Part shown: piece after piece, positions 17,709-26,621 of the stretch
Layout: each line of letters begins with the position of its first letter
How positions within the stretch are numbered: the first letter of the stretch is position 1
Assembly: GCF_018688235.1 (NCBI RefSeq)
Contig: NZ_CP061313.1
Coordinates: 1,533,130-1,597,129 of the forward strand
DNA from: Polynucleobacter sp. AP-Nino-20-G2
GTDB taxonomy: Bacteria; Pseudomonadota; Gammaproteobacteria; Burkholderiales; Burkholderiaceae
Direction: 5' to 3'
DNA: 64,000 nucleotides
Notes under the pieces: generated by a model
What the model was told of the DNA's origin: nothing
Seen by the model: only the letters and a program-made list of their open reading frames with translations
The model's database searches: none
Translations under genes and position numbers: made by a program

Positions 17709-18353
17709 ATGACCTATTCCACCTCCTCCTTGCGCAAAATTCCTTTATTTCCACTGGGTACCGTACTTTTTCCTGATGGCGTGATTGCTCTGAAGATTTT
17801 TGAGGCGCGTTATCTCGATATGATTAAGCAATGCTTGCGAGAAAAGACTGAGTTTGGCGTGGTAAGCATCATCAAAAACCAAAATACCAATGAAGAGGAC
17901 ATATCTCTATCCTTTTCAAATATTGGCACCCTGGCACAAATTGAGGACTTTGACCCTATCCAGCCCGCTCTTTATATGACCAAGTCATTTGGAACGCAGC
18001 GCTTTAAGTTGGTGAGTAGCAAACAAGAGACCAGCGGACTTTGGATGGGTGAAGTCGAGCTTTTAGAAAATGATCCCTTTACCCCAATTCCCCAAGAGCA
18101 TCAAAAAGTTGCCGAGCTATTAGACGACATTATCTCTGTCATTCAAAGCGAAGATCTCTTGGCTGAGGCGCCTTTTAAGAAACCATTTAAGGTAAATGAT
18201 TGTGGCTGGGTCTCCAACCGCCTTGCCGAGCTTTTACCAATCTCATTAGCTCACAAGAATCACTTGCTAGCACAGACCAATCCCAGGATTAGACTTGATC
18301 TTATTACTGAAATTATTGAAGATGATGATTTAAGAAATCTCAAGATGCATTAG
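17709..18353 (+). CDS. Lon substrate-binding (LON-N) domain protein
   Basis: 214 residues. LRKIPLFPLGTVLFPDGVIALKIFEARYLDMIKQCL is the opening of the Lon protease N-terminal substrate-binding domain, and the protein has no AAA or protease domain. Stand-alone LON-N proteins are common in proteobacteria and their role is unresolved. It is followed after 4 bp by the MpaB-like gene, so the two are probably co-translated. Confidence 0.85.
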   Translation: MTYSTSSLRKIPLFPLGTVLFPDGVIALKIFEARYLDMIKQCLREKTEFGVVSIIKNQNTNEEDISLSFSNIGTLAQIEDFDPIQPALYMTKSFGTQRFKLVSSKQETSGLWMGEVELLENDPFTPIPQEHQKVAELLDDIISVIQSEDLLAEAPFKKPFKVNDCGWVSNRLAELLPISLAHKNHLLAQTNPRIRLDLITEIIEDDDLRNLKMH

Positions 18354-18357
18354 CACT

Positions 18358-19218
18358 ATGCTAGATGAGCTCATTCGCAAAACCATTCGAGAAATGGTGG
18401 GCGGCAGCGGACCCCCAGTAGCATTTCTCACGCCAAAAGGTGATCCAGGATTATTTGGCCCCGAGTCAGTGGCCTGGAAAATCCATGCTGACTTTATTTC
18501 CATGATGATTGGCGGTATTAGCTCGTTGATTTTGCAATCACTTCACCCGCAAGCCCTTGCTGGAGTTTGGGATCACTCTACGTTCAGAGAAGATCTAAAG
18601 GGGCGCCTTGGCAGAACCGCATTTTTTATCGCGGCAACAACCTACGGCCCAACTGAAATGGCAAACAATGTGATCACAAAGGTCAATCATATTCATACCA
18701 AAATTACCGGCTTAGATGAGTTTGGTAAACCCTATTCAGCAACCGATCCTCATTTACTTGCTTGGGTACATCTTACAGAGACCCGAAGCTTTATGAGCGC
18801 TTTTGAGGATTATCGTAAAGAGACTATTAATCCAAGGGATAAAGATCAATATTTTTTAGAAATGAAATCCTTGGGTGAAAGAATGGGTGCCAAAGACCTC
18901 CCCAACACTTACGCCAATACCGAGAGCGCCATTAAAGCCTATATTCCGGAGCTTTATTTTGGTGAGCGTGCTAAGAGCATTATTGATTTGCTTGAGAATT
19001 TTCCCAGCAATTTAACTGCTAAGCCCTTTATTAAACTCATTAGCCGCGCAGGCTTTCTGAATCTTCCGGGCTGGGTGTATCCCTTGATTGGAAGAGCTAC
19101 CCCAAGTTATTTAGAGCGCTTAGCAATTAGAAAGAGCATTGATTTGATTGCCTTTCCTGTTCGCGAGGCCCTTAAAGATGGGGTGGCAGCCCACTCACTT
19201 CGCAGAGTCTACGGATAA
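18358..19218 (+). CDS. MpaB/DUF2236-family oxygenase-like protein
   Basis: 286 residues. ISSLILQSLHPQALAGVWDHS, AATTYGPTEMANNVITKVNHIHTKITG and ATDPHLLAWVHLTET match the DUF2236/MpaB family, which includes the haem-dependent rubber oxygenase Lcp and the fungal MpaB oxygenase. Conserved histidines in KVNHIHTKI and LAWVHLTE are candidate cofactor ligands. No signal peptide is evident. It starts 4 bp after the LON-N gene. Confidence 0.85.
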   Translation: MLDELIRKTIREMVGGSGPPVAFLTPKGDPGLFGPESVAWKIHADFISMMIGGISSLILQSLHPQALAGVWDHSTFREDLKGRLGRTAFFIAATTYGPTEMANNVITKVNHIHTKITGLDEFGKPYSATDPHLLAWVHLTETRSFMSAFEDYRKETINPRDKDQYFLEMKSLGERMGAKDLPNTYANTESAIKAYIPELYFGERAKSIIDLLENFPSNLTAKPFIKLISRAGFLNLPGWVYPLIGRATPSYLERLAIRKSIDLIAFPVREALKDGVAAHSLRRVYG

Positions 19219-19288
19219 TTTTTTGAAAGCGCTCATGATCACCGCTTATCTTTTTTACCGTTGTGGTAGCGCCCGCTGCCCTGGCTAG

Positions 19289-19468
19289 TTATTCAGTTTT
19301 GAACTTGTCTGGCTCTTGACCTTGGCTCTTCTGGGTGCAGGGCTGTAGATTCAGGCTGGGTGCTGACATTTTTTCTCCATCCCAGACTTGTCCACACCAA
19401 CACTCGCCTGCATCATTAATGATGCAAACACCGGATCCACAGCAGCGTTTATCTGGAGCCTTCATCAT
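19289..19468 (-). CDS. Small cysteine-rich protein
   Basis: I chose the start at 19468 (MMKAPDKRCCGSGVCII), whose ATG overlaps the stop of the upstream MAPEG gene as TGATG. The longer frame from 19516 would run through the MAPEG gene. The 59-residue product has CCGSGVC...GECWCGQVWDGEKM, five closely spaced cysteines that suggest metal binding. A similar short protein occurs in other Burkholderiales by my recollection, without known function. Translational coupling to MAPEG suggests a linked role. Confidence 0.7.
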   Translation of the reverse strand: MMKAPDKRCCGSGVCIINDAGECWCGQVWDGEKMSAPSLNLQPCTQKSQGQEPDKFKTE

Positions 19469-19866
19469 CAGACCTTCATTAGCTGAATAAATATTCCATA
19501 AGCAGCCCCAGTCCATAATCCAGCCACAACCAGGATAGAGATTAAGAAGCCAGGGCCGCGTTTAGCAGGATTAAGTTGATAGGCTATGGCATACCAGATT
19601 CGGGCAATGAGCCAAATAACACCGGAATCCCCCGCTCCTTTATCTCCAATAAAAATGGCGTAAAGCCATAAAGCAGGCAAAAACATGAGAATGTTTTCAA
19701 TCGTGTTGAGCTGGATGCGATAGGCACGCTCAAAAAGCTCATGCCCAGAAACCGCCGGGGCCTTTACTTGATATTTGCCTCTGGCCCTACCCACATTAAA
19801 AGTAAGCCCAAACATTAGCAAAACGGTAAGGAGGGTTATAAAGGAGGTGTAGAGATACTGATTCAT
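19468..19866 (-). CDS. MAPEG-family membrane protein
   Basis: 132 residues with four hydrophobic helices. FERAYRIQLNTIENILMFLPALWLYA is the MAPEG signature (membrane-associated eicosanoid and glutathione metabolism), and RIWYAIAYQLNPAKRGPGF follows. Bacterial members are glutathione transferase-like membrane proteins of largely unknown substrate. It is first in a two-gene unit with the cysteine-rich small protein. Confidence 0.85.
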   Translation of the reverse strand: MNQYLYTSFITLLTVLLMFGLTFNVGRARGKYQVKAPAVSGHELFERAYRIQLNTIENILMFLPALWLYAIFIGDKGAGDSGVIWLIARIWYAIAYQLNPAKRGPGFLISILVVAGLWTGAAYGIFIQLMKV

Positions 19867-19943
19867 TAGTAGGGCGCCATCAAGAAATAGGAATTAAGGC
19901 TATTCTAGGGTTTTTATTCATTTAGTGCTTACATCCATATTTG

Positions 19944-20573
19944 ATGAATCAAGGCCTCCTGTTTACCACCAAACCAACCCAAAGTAGGTTAAATCTATTG
20001 CCCAAAGATGGGGTCGCCATTTACCGGCCAGGATTTATAAGTGCTACTGAATGCGCCAAGCTTATGGAAGAGTTGCAACAGTCACTGCAATGGGAGGCTG
20101 ATCGACTAATGATGTTTGGCAAGTTAGTCATCACTCGTCGCAAAGTAGCTTGGGTTGGCGACCCCGCTTGCACTTATACCTACTCGGGAGTAAAAAAACA
20201 GCCTCAAGCATGGACCTCAGAACTATTGGCCATTAAACGTCAACTAGAGAATATTGCCCACTCTGAATTTAACTCTTGTCTACTCAATTTCTACCATGAT
20301 GGTGCAGATGGAATGGGCTGGCATAGCGATGATGAAAATGAGCTAGACGCCCAATCCCCTATTGCCTCACTAAGTCTTGGTGCCACCCGTAAATTCGCCT
20401 TTAGACACAAGCAAGATAAATCAACCACTTCCCTGCTTCTGGAAAATGGTAGCGCCCTCATTATGCACGCCCCCACTCAGCAATTTTGGCAGCATACGCT
20501 CCTGAAGACAAAAACTATACATACACCTCGCATCAACCTAACCTTCAGAAAAATCAATGTTAGCAATGAATAA
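19944..20573 (+). CDS. alkB: AlkB-type Fe(II)/2-oxoglutarate DNA repair dioxygenase
   Basis: I prefer the ATG at 19944 over the TTG three bases earlier, giving 209 residues. The iron ligands are in GMGWHSDDENE (H and D), with the distal H in QFWQHTLLK, and RINLTFRKI holds the 2-oxoglutarate-binding arginines. NFYHDGADGMGWHSD is the AlkB core. The enzyme removes alkyl groups from 1-methyladenine and 3-methylcytosine in the cytosol. It overlaps the next gene by several bases, forming an alkB-oxidoreductase-folB run. Confidence 0.9.
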   Translation: MNQGLLFTTKPTQSRLNLLPKDGVAIYRPGFISATECAKLMEELQQSLQWEADRLMMFGKLVITRRKVAWVGDPACTYTYSGVKKQPQAWTSELLAIKRQLENIAHSEFNSCLLNFYHDGADGMGWHSDDENELDAQSPIASLSLGATRKFAFRHKQDKSTTSLLLENGSALIMHAPTQQFWQHTLLKTKTIHTPRINLTFRKINVSNE

Positions 20574-21561
20574 GGATCAACGAAAAACAATCTCTGTTGC
20601 GATCATTGGTGCCGGCATAGCGGGACTTAGCTGTGCTACTCGGCTTAAAGCACTGGGATTTACAGTACAGATCTACGAAAAGAGTCGCGGTGTCAGTGGC
20701 CGCATGAGCACTCGTAAGGCGGATGATTGGTCAGCTGACCACGGAGCCCAGTACTTCACTGCTAGGGACTCCTTATTTATTGAAGAGGTCAATCAATGGG
20801 TTGATACCGATGCGGCTGCTATCTGGAATCCACGCTTAAGAGTGTATGAAGCCAAACAATGGCGAGAGAGCGTCTCCAGTGAACATCGTTATGTCGGCAC
20901 TCCCGCCATGAATTCAATTGGTAAACATTTAGCCAGGAATTTGCCAATTGAATTTAATCAAACCATTGATCGCATTGCTTATAACAATAGTAAGTGGCTA
21001 TTACACAGTCTAGAAGCCGGCGACATTGAACAACAATTTGACTGGCTTGTGATAGCACTTCCTGCACCTCAAGCCCAAGCTCTTGCTAAGTCGTCGGACA
21101 AGTCAATTGAAGAAATTGCCGCTGATGCCAATATGCTGGGCTGTTGGACTGTTATAGCAAACTTTGCAGAAAAATCGGATGTTCCATTTGACGCTGCTTT
21201 TATTAACGATGAGATTATTAGCTGGATTTCTCGAAACAATTCAAAGCCAAATCGAACTGGTATGGAGACTTGGACTATTCATGCTAATCCTCAATGGAGT
21301 CAAGAATGGATCGAGCTAGAAAAAGATGAGGCAGCCAAGCGTATCCTCAATTGTGCAAAGACGCTTGGTCTCGATTGTGATCAAGCCATCATTACGATTC
21401 ATCGCTGGCGTTATGCAAGCGGGCATATTAATTGCATTCCAGGCTTTAGATTTCGAGAGGATTTAAAGATAGGGTTTTGTGGCGATTGGCTTCATGGCGG
21501 TAGAGTTGAAGGCGCTTGGCTCAGCGGTCACAAGTTAGCATCGCAGATTGCAAATAGTTAA
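20566..21561 (+). CDS. FAD-dependent amine oxidase/renalase-like oxidoreductase
   Basis: About 331 residues from MNKDQRKTIS (20566); an earlier in-frame ATG at 20557 also exists. VAIIGAGIAGLSCATRLKALG is the dinucleotide-binding fold with the YEKSRGVSGRMSTR acidic end. DHGAQYFTARD and the C-terminal GFCGDWLHGGRVEGAWLSG complete the FAD site. Renalase-like bacterial proteins oxidise dihydro-nicotinamide isomers. The physiological substrate here is not known. It overlaps alkB upstream and runs to the edge of folB. Confidence 0.82.
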   Translation: MNKDQRKTISVAIIGAGIAGLSCATRLKALGFTVQIYEKSRGVSGRMSTRKADDWSADHGAQYFTARDSLFIEEVNQWVDTDAAAIWNPRLRVYEAKQWRESVSSEHRYVGTPAMNSIGKHLARNLPIEFNQTIDRIAYNNSKWLLHSLEAGDIEQQFDWLVIALPAPQAQALAKSSDKSIEEIAADANMLGCWTVIANFAEKSDVPFDAAFINDEIISWISRNNSKPNRTGMETWTIHANPQWSQEWIELEKDEAAKRILNCAKTLGLDCDQAIITIHRWRYASGHINCIPGFRFREDLKIGFCGDWLHGGRVEGAWLSGHKLASQIANS

Positions 21562-21574
21562 AGGTAAAATCTAT

Positions 21575-21985
21575 ATGAATATGATGAACACAAATGCACG
21601 TATTGAATTAAAAGATCTCAAGCTCCAGACGCAAATAGGAACTTATGGACCAGGAGCCATTATTCCCAAGCAGCATCTTTTAGATTTGACTCTATGGATT
21701 GACTCAAAATTAGTCTTGATCTCCGAAGATGTCATGAAGAATGTATTTGACTATGACCCATTAGTTACTGAAATTAATAGGCTTGCGGGCGATGGTCATT
21801 ATGAGACCCAAGAAAGATTGATGACTCGTATAGTTCAAGCTTGCGCAAAATATTCCGAAATCATTTCTCTTGAAATTGGCCTGAGGAAATTGCCGGTCAG
21901 CGCAGGCTCTGGTTCACTTGGTGTGCGTCTCATGGTAGACGAAAAGACTATGCAGAGACTAAGAACCTCAAAACTCTCAGCGTAA
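21575..21985 (+). CDS. folB: Dihydroneopterin aldolase-like protein (FolB family)
   Basis: 136 residues when begun at MNMMNTNARIE (21575). ARIELKDLKLQTQIGTYG, NVFDYDPLVTEINRLAGDGHYETQERLMTRIV and a C-terminal GVRLMVD fit the FolB/FolX tunnel fold. The residues of LAGDGHYETQERL correspond to the FolB active-site helix with its catalytic glutamate. It acts in folate synthesis, forming 6-hydroxymethyl-dihydropterin. The upstream 21548 start lies inside the oxidoreductase gene and lacks a ribosome site. Confidence 0.85.
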   Translation: MNMMNTNARIELKDLKLQTQIGTYGPGAIIPKQHLLDLTLWIDSKLVLISEDVMKNVFDYDPLVTEINRLAGDGHYETQERLMTRIVQACAKYSEIISLEIGLRKLPVSAGSGSLGVRLMVDEKTMQRLRTSKLSA

Positions 21986-22070
21986 ATAAGCCCTAATGAG
22001 GCTTAAAAACTCATCATAAAAGTATCGAAGTTTTTTACGAGCCTCATATCGCGGACGATGAAAATGTGTC

Positions 22071-22092
22071 ATGCCAGCCCGAAGGCCGGCAT
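22071..22092 (-). terminator. Hairpin at the 3' end of sodC
   Basis: An inverted repeat ATGCC-GCC / GGC-GGCAT with a short loop lies 17 bp past the sodC stop. On the minus strand it is followed by an AT-rich stretch with a short T run, which fits a terminator of moderate strength. Confidence 0.5.
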
Positions 22093-22108
22093 TCCTTGTG
22101 ATCTCTGC

Positions 22109-22642
22109 TTACTTAATCAAGCCGCAGGCAATACGAGGGCCAGAGTTACCAGCAGGCTGACTCTTATAGTCATCCGGATCTCTGTGAACCACTACCGATC
22201 GACCCACAATTCCTGTTGGCCCAGTATTAACAGAAAAGCCGTGCAATTTTGCCGTATAGATTGCGTTACCACTAGCATCAGATTTGATATTCGGTAAATC
22301 GCCTGCATGATTCATGCCACTATCAGGCATTCCATGCATCTTAGTTTCAGGATTAAAGTGTCCGCCTGCACTCGTTGCATCAGGCGCAGAGCAGTCTCCC
22401 TTTTCATGAACATGAAAACCTTGCTCAGAATTAGGCTTTAAGCCAGAAAATTTGCCATTGATTAATACGTCATGACCTTGCCAAACAAAGGTAACTTCGC
22501 CTTTAGCCTGGGACCCCGACCTAGAATCCAAGCTAGCACTTGCCTTCTGCCCAGCACCCTGCTCCATAGATTGACAGGCAACCAAGGACAGCAATCCCGC
22601 GGTCGAGGCTGCAAGGAGCATCTGTTTTTGAATTAGCTTCAT
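22109..22642 (-). CDS. sodC: Copper/zinc superoxide dismutase, lipoprotein-type
   Basis: I chose the start at 22642 (MKLIQKQMLL), giving 177 residues; the longer frame to 22753 extends past the lipoprotein signal. LLSLVACQ is a lipobox. GFHVHEKGDCS supplies two copper histidines, GGHFNPETKMHG the bridging and zinc histidines, and GRSVVVHRDPDD the last copper ligand. The C-terminal cysteine in PRIACGLIK pairs with the DCS cysteine. It dismutates superoxide in the periplasm. It is divergent from the histidine phosphatase gene. Confidence 0.92.
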   Translation of the reverse strand: MKLIQKQMLLAASTAGLLSLVACQSMEQGAGQKASASLDSRSGSQAKGEVTFVWQGHDVLINGKFSGLKPNSEQGFHVHEKGDCSAPDATSAGGHFNPETKMHGMPDSGMNHAGDLPNIKSDASGNAIYTAKLHGFSVNTGPTGIVGRSVVVHRDPDDYKSQPAGNSGPRIACGLIK

Positions 22643-22791
22643 TTTTGACTCCGTTATTTTTATAACAATTGAAATTACCCGATCAGTTTCACACAAATAA
22701 ATTGAACTTGCAGGATCCCGATATCCAAGATTACGAGCCATGCATGAATTCACAACTTTTACTAAACTGGGGCATCAAAGCGCTCGAAACT

Positions 22792-23373
22792 ATGAAATTG
22801 AAAAAATTAATCACCCTTTTGTTGGTAGGCCCTTTACTTGCCTTTTGCACCTTATCGGCAAGGGCGAACCTTGCAAATGAATTGAATGATGGGCAGCATG
22901 TCCTGCTGATGCGGCATGCCGACGCACCAGGTTACGGAGATCCCCCGGGCTATCAATTGGATAAATGCGCGACCCAGAGAAATCTAGGGGAGAAAGGTAA
23001 AAAACAGGCAGTAGCCATAGGTCAATGGTTAAGCAGCCAAGGAATTAGCTCTGCAAAAGTATTTAGCAGTCCCTGGTGTCGCTGCCTCGATACAGCAAGG
23101 CCATTGAACAAAGGACCCGTCACAATTACACCGGTACTTGGCTCTTTTTTTGACGATATGAGCCTCGAAAAACAACAAACCCAAGATTTAGAAAAGTTGA
23201 TTCAAACTCAACTTAAAGAAAATCCTAAAGCGCCACTCATTCTAGTGACACACCATGTCAACATACAAGCTTATACAGGTAAGGTGGTGAATGTTGGTGA
23301 CATGGTCCTAGTCAAGACCGACAAGAAAGGCAAATACCTTTCTCATCAAATCTACCCAAGTCCAAGCTATTAA
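22792..23373 (+). CDS. Histidine phosphatase (phosphoglycerate mutase-like), exported
   Basis: I start at 22792 (MKLKKLITLLLVGPLL), giving 193 residues with a signal peptide ending near SARAN. The catalytic HVLLMRHADAPG (RH nucleophile) is followed by GEKGKKQAVAIG, SSPWCRCLDTARPL and the second histidine in VTHHVNIQAYTG. Length and signal peptide fit the small periplasmic SixA/PhoE-like branch. The substrate is unknown. Earlier starts at 22669 or 22744 would overlap the sodC promoter region and remove the signal peptide from the N-terminus. Confidence 0.85.
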   Translation: MKLKKLITLLLVGPLLAFCTLSARANLANELNDGQHVLLMRHADAPGYGDPPGYQLDKCATQRNLGEKGKKQAVAIGQWLSSQGISSAKVFSSPWCRCLDTARPLNKGPVTITPVLGSFFDDMSLEKQQTQDLEKLIQTQLKENPKAPLILVTHHVNIQAYTGKVVNVGDMVLVKTDKKGKYLSHQIYPSPSY

Positions 23374-23387
23374 AAATTTGCGCTCTT

Positions 23388-24242
23388 ATGTCAAATCATC
23401 TCAAGCCTTATGATGGATTGAAAGCAAGTCTACTAACTCAACATGGTAAAGAGTCTGTAATTTGCCCTGAAATGCTTAACACCAATGGTCTTGAAGTAAT
23501 TCATGTAACGGGATATGACACAGATAAACTTGGAACGTTTACTCGTGATATTCCGCGGTATGGATCGCAACTAGAAGCTGCCAGAAAAAAAGCAAGGGTT
23601 GGCATGGAGCTCTCAGGAACTCAAATAGGTATTGCTAGTGAGGGAGCATTTGCGAATGATCCATACACCGGACTAATTCCTTGGAATTATGAATTAGTTC
23701 TAATGGTTGATGACACCCGCAATATAGAAATTGTTGGGTTTTTTGGAGGGGAGGCACAAAGTGCGAGCAAGCTGGCGTCGAGTTGGGATGAGTTGACAGT
23801 CTTCTTGTCTGAGGCCCAATTTCCAAGTCATCAATTGGTAATTAGGCCTGATGATGAATACCAACTTGAATGCCGTAAAGCCATCAACACAATTGAGTCG
23901 CTAAAAGAAGCATACGACTGGGCTGCGAAGCTTTCCAAGAGCGGCAATGTCTTTGTAGAGAATGATCTACGGGCTCACACTAACCCAACCCGCATGGCAA
24001 ATATCCTAAAAGCAACACAAGATTTAGCCAAGAAAATGGCCTGCCTTTGTCCAGAGTGCAAATCTCCTGGGTTCTCAATTACTGAAACTAAAAAAGGCTT
24101 ACCCTGCCGTCACTGTGGAGCACCAACAAATTTACCAATTGCTAATATGTGGTCATGCGTAAAGTGTGGACACAAAGAAGGGGTGGCGATTACCAACCAG
24201 GACGGCGCCGACCCATCAAGGTGTAATTACTGCAATCCTTAG
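23388..24242 (+). CDS. Conserved hypothetical protein with C-terminal zinc ribbon (DUF6671-like)
   Basis: 284 residues. The N-terminal alpha/beta region contains GKESVICPEML, TGYDTDKLGTFTRDI and ARVGMELSGTQIGIASEGAF. The C-terminus has paired CxxC knuckles (CLCPECKSPGF, CRHCGAP, SCVKCGHKEG, CNYC), a double zinc ribbon. I associate this with DUF6671, with moderate confidence. It starts 14 bp after the phosphatase gene. No function is known. Confidence 0.7.
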   Translation: MSNHLKPYDGLKASLLTQHGKESVICPEMLNTNGLEVIHVTGYDTDKLGTFTRDIPRYGSQLEAARKKARVGMELSGTQIGIASEGAFANDPYTGLIPWNYELVLMVDDTRNIEIVGFFGGEAQSASKLASSWDELTVFLSEAQFPSHQLVIRPDDEYQLECRKAINTIESLKEAYDWAAKLSKSGNVFVENDLRAHTNPTRMANILKATQDLAKKMACLCPECKSPGFSITETKKGLPCRHCGAPTNLPIANMWSCVKCGHKEGVAITNQDGADPSRCNYCNP

Positions 24243-24279
24243 AAATATGTTTTGCTGGAAGTAACGCTTATTAACACTC

Positions 24280-24354
24280 TGGAGCGGGTGAAGGGAGTCG
24301 AACCCTCGTCTCTAGCTTGGGAAGCTAGGGTAATAGCCGTTATACGACACCCGC
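24280..24354 (-). tRNA. tRNA-Gly(CCC)
   Basis: The minus strand folds as a complete tRNA: acceptor GCGGGTG / CACCCGC, D arm GTAT...TTAC, anticodon arm CTAGC-TTCCCAA-GCTAG with anticodon CCC, and a T arm with TTCGACTC. The encoded 3' end includes TCCA, so CCA is genomically encoded. Just beyond its 3' side lies AAGTAACGCTTA (24259-24270), a half copy of the palindrome found in the att-like repeats. Confidence 0.95.
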
Positions 24355-24376
24355 AATAGAGGCAATCTACATGAAA

Positions 24377-26278
24377 CTATTTCAGCAGCAGCTGATTCAA
24401 CCGCTTTACAAAACTTGCCGGATCATTTAATTGACCACCCTCCGCCAAAAGCGCCTGATCAAACAAGAGATTAGCCCAATCATCAAAATGTTGATCGTTA
24501 CTTTTGAGTCTGGATAGCAAAGGATGCTCTGGATTAATCTCTAATATTGGCTTCATATCAGGTGCATTTTGACCAGCGGCTTTGAGCATGCGTAGCAGGT
24601 TGCCAGACAGCTCATTCTCATCAGCAATCAAACAGGCTGGGGAATCAGTTAGGCGGAATGTCACCCGAACATCCTTAGCCTTATCCTCCAACACCTTTTT
24701 CATTCGCTCGACCAAGTCCTTGAACTGCTTCTCAGTCTCTTGATGCTCTTTCTTTTCTTTTTCATCACTTAGACTTCCTAAATCTAGGCCACCCTTAGCA
24801 ACTGATGCCAATTGCTTGCCGTCAAACTCAGTGACAAATGAAAGCATCCACTCATCAACACGGTCAGATAGCAAGAGCACTTCGACGCCTTTCTTGCGGA
24901 AGATCTCTAAATGCGGACTATTTTTGACCGCATTAAAAGATTCTCCGGTAACGTAGTAAATCTTATCTTGGCCTTCCTTCATACGCGAAACATACTCGGC
25001 CAAAGATACCGTCTGTTCAGCAGAGTCGTTATGGGTGCTGGCAAAACGCAAGAGCTTGAGAATGCGATCTTGGTTTGCATGATCTTCGCCAACACCCTCT
25101 TTGAGTACCTGACCAAATTGAGTCCAGAAGGTATGGTATTTCCGTTTCTTACCTTCATCTTCGCTATTGGCAAGTTCTTCAAGCATACTCAAAACACGCT
25201 TAGTCGAACTTTCGCGAATGACTTTAATGTCGCGGGACTCTTGCAATATTTCACGAGAGACATTTAGGGGCAAATCAACCGAATCAATTACGCCAGTGAC
25301 AAAGCGCAAGTACATTGGCATGAGCTTTTCAGCATCATCCATAATAAAGATACGTTTTACATACAGCTTAATGCCACCACGTTTATTGCGATCCCATAAA
25401 TCAAATGGCGCCCTGCTAGGCACAAAGAGTAGCTGAGTAAATTCACTCCTACCTTCTACGCGATTTAATGAATAACACAAGGGATTTTCATAATCATGCG
25501 AAAGGTGCTTATAAAACTCGTTGTACTGCTCTTCAGTGATATCTGACTTATTGCGAACCCATAGAGCAGAAGACTGATTAATACTTTCTAGCCCATCCTT
25601 AACCACCTTCTCTTTTTTATCCGCATCCCACTCCTCCTTGCGCATCTGGATCGGCAATGAAATATGGTCAGAGTACTTCCGAATGATGGATTTGAGCTGA
25701 TGGCTATTGAGGAAATCATCCTCCCCTTCTCGCAAATGTAATGTAATGGAGGTACCACGTTGAGGGCGATTAATTTGTTCAATCGTAAATTCGCCTGAAC
25801 CATCCGATTCCCAACGAACTCCATCTGAAACAGACAATCCTGCGCGACGAGTTTCTACGGTGATGCGGTCGGCAACAATAAAGCCAGAATAAAATCCTAC
25901 GCCAAACTGACCAATTAAAGCGGCATCTTTTTGCTGATCACCGGAGAGTTTTGCAAAGAACTCTTTAGTCCCAGAGCGAGCAATAGTGCCCAGGTTATTG
26001 ATCACCTCTTCCCGACTCATACCAATTCCATTATCTGAAATGGTCACCGTTCTAGCGGCTCTATCAAATTCCACTTTGATTTTAAGATCAGGGTCATCAC
26101 CATACCAATCAGGGTGAGCAATGCCCTCAAAACGCAATTTATCTGCAGCATCCGAAGCATTCGATATAAGCTCACGCAGGAAAATTTCCTTATTAGAATA
26201 CAAAGAGTGAATCATCAACTGCAAAAGTTGCTTTACTTCTGCCTGAAATCCAAGTGTTTCTTTAGTAGCAACAGTCAT
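24377..26278 (-). CDS. htpG: Hsp90-family chaperone HtpG
   Basis: Started at MTVATKETLGFQAEV (26278), 633 residues, the normal HtpG length; the longer frame to 26311 adds a non-conserved leader. RELISNASDAADKLRF, ISDNGIGM and GQFGVGFYSGFIV form the N-terminal ATP-binding Bergerat fold, and LPLNVSREILQ is the middle-domain catalytic loop. It is a cytosolic ATP-dependent chaperone. The neighbours, a small gene with its own ribosome site and divergent hsp20, make a heat-shock locus. Confidence 0.96.
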   Translation of the reverse strand: MTVATKETLGFQAEVKQLLQLMIHSLYSNKEIFLRELISNASDAADKLRFEGIAHPDWYGDDPDLKIKVEFDRAARTVTISDNGIGMSREEVINNLGTIARSGTKEFFAKLSGDQQKDAALIGQFGVGFYSGFIVADRITVETRRAGLSVSDGVRWESDGSGEFTIEQINRPQRGTSITLHLREGEDDFLNSHQLKSIIRKYSDHISLPIQMRKEEWDADKKEKVVKDGLESINQSSALWVRNKSDITEEQYNEFYKHLSHDYENPLCYSLNRVEGRSEFTQLLFVPSRAPFDLWDRNKRGGIKLYVKRIFIMDDAEKLMPMYLRFVTGVIDSVDLPLNVSREILQESRDIKVIRESSTKRVLSMLEELANSEDEGKKRKYHTFWTQFGQVLKEGVGEDHANQDRILKLLRFASTHNDSAEQTVSLAEYVSRMKEGQDKIYYVTGESFNAVKNSPHLEIFRKKGVEVLLLSDRVDEWMLSFVTEFDGKQLASVAKGGLDLGSLSDEKEKKEHQETEKQFKDLVERMKKVLEDKAKDVRVTFRLTDSPACLIADENELSGNLLRMLKAAGQNAPDMKPILEINPEHPLLSRLKSNDQHFDDWANLLFDQALLAEGGQLNDPASFVKRLNQLLLK

Positions 26279-26361
26279 TTCAATTTCCCATAGAAAAGAT
26301 TGATTCCCCATTACTTGGGGATAGTTTTTAGCATTTCAAGACCTGGAACGGCCAGTGGGTG

Positions 26362-26520
26362 CTACTCCACCGACCCACGCACCTCACCGCAAGGCTCTTC
26401 CCGAAGAATTTCCTTGCGACTCCTTTTTTGAAGGTATTCCAAAATCAAGCGCTTGAGCTTGGGTCTAGTAATGGGCTCCCGGTTATTTTCCTGGAGCTCT
26501 AAATGGTTAGTTTCGGGCAT
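26362..26520 (-). CDS. Small basic protein of 52 residues upstream of htpG
   Basis: An open frame on the minus strand starts at 26520 with TGGAGA about 6 bases upstream and reads MPETNHLELQENNREPITRP, then KLKRLILEYLQKRSRKEIL, ending GEVRGSVE. It has a predicted charged helix and no cysteine pair. It lies 84 bp ahead of htpG in the same direction and shares the intergenic region with hsp20. No family recognised; the ribosome site is the main argument that it is real. Confidence 0.5.
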   Translation of the reverse strand: MPETNHLELQENNREPITRPKLKRLILEYLQKRSRKEILREEPCGEVRGSVE

Positions 26521-26621
26521 GTTGCTTTCTCCATGAAATCAATTAGCTATCAAATTACCTGCAAGTGACAAAGGGCAATACCTCCCAATCTCAATGGGAT
26601 ATTTTGTCCTTTTGCCTATAC

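Noticed and set aside
24911..25267. Plus-strand open frame of 118 codons
   Set aside because: Antisense to htpG with composition explained by the coding strand; a real gene there would conflict with the conserved HtpG frame.
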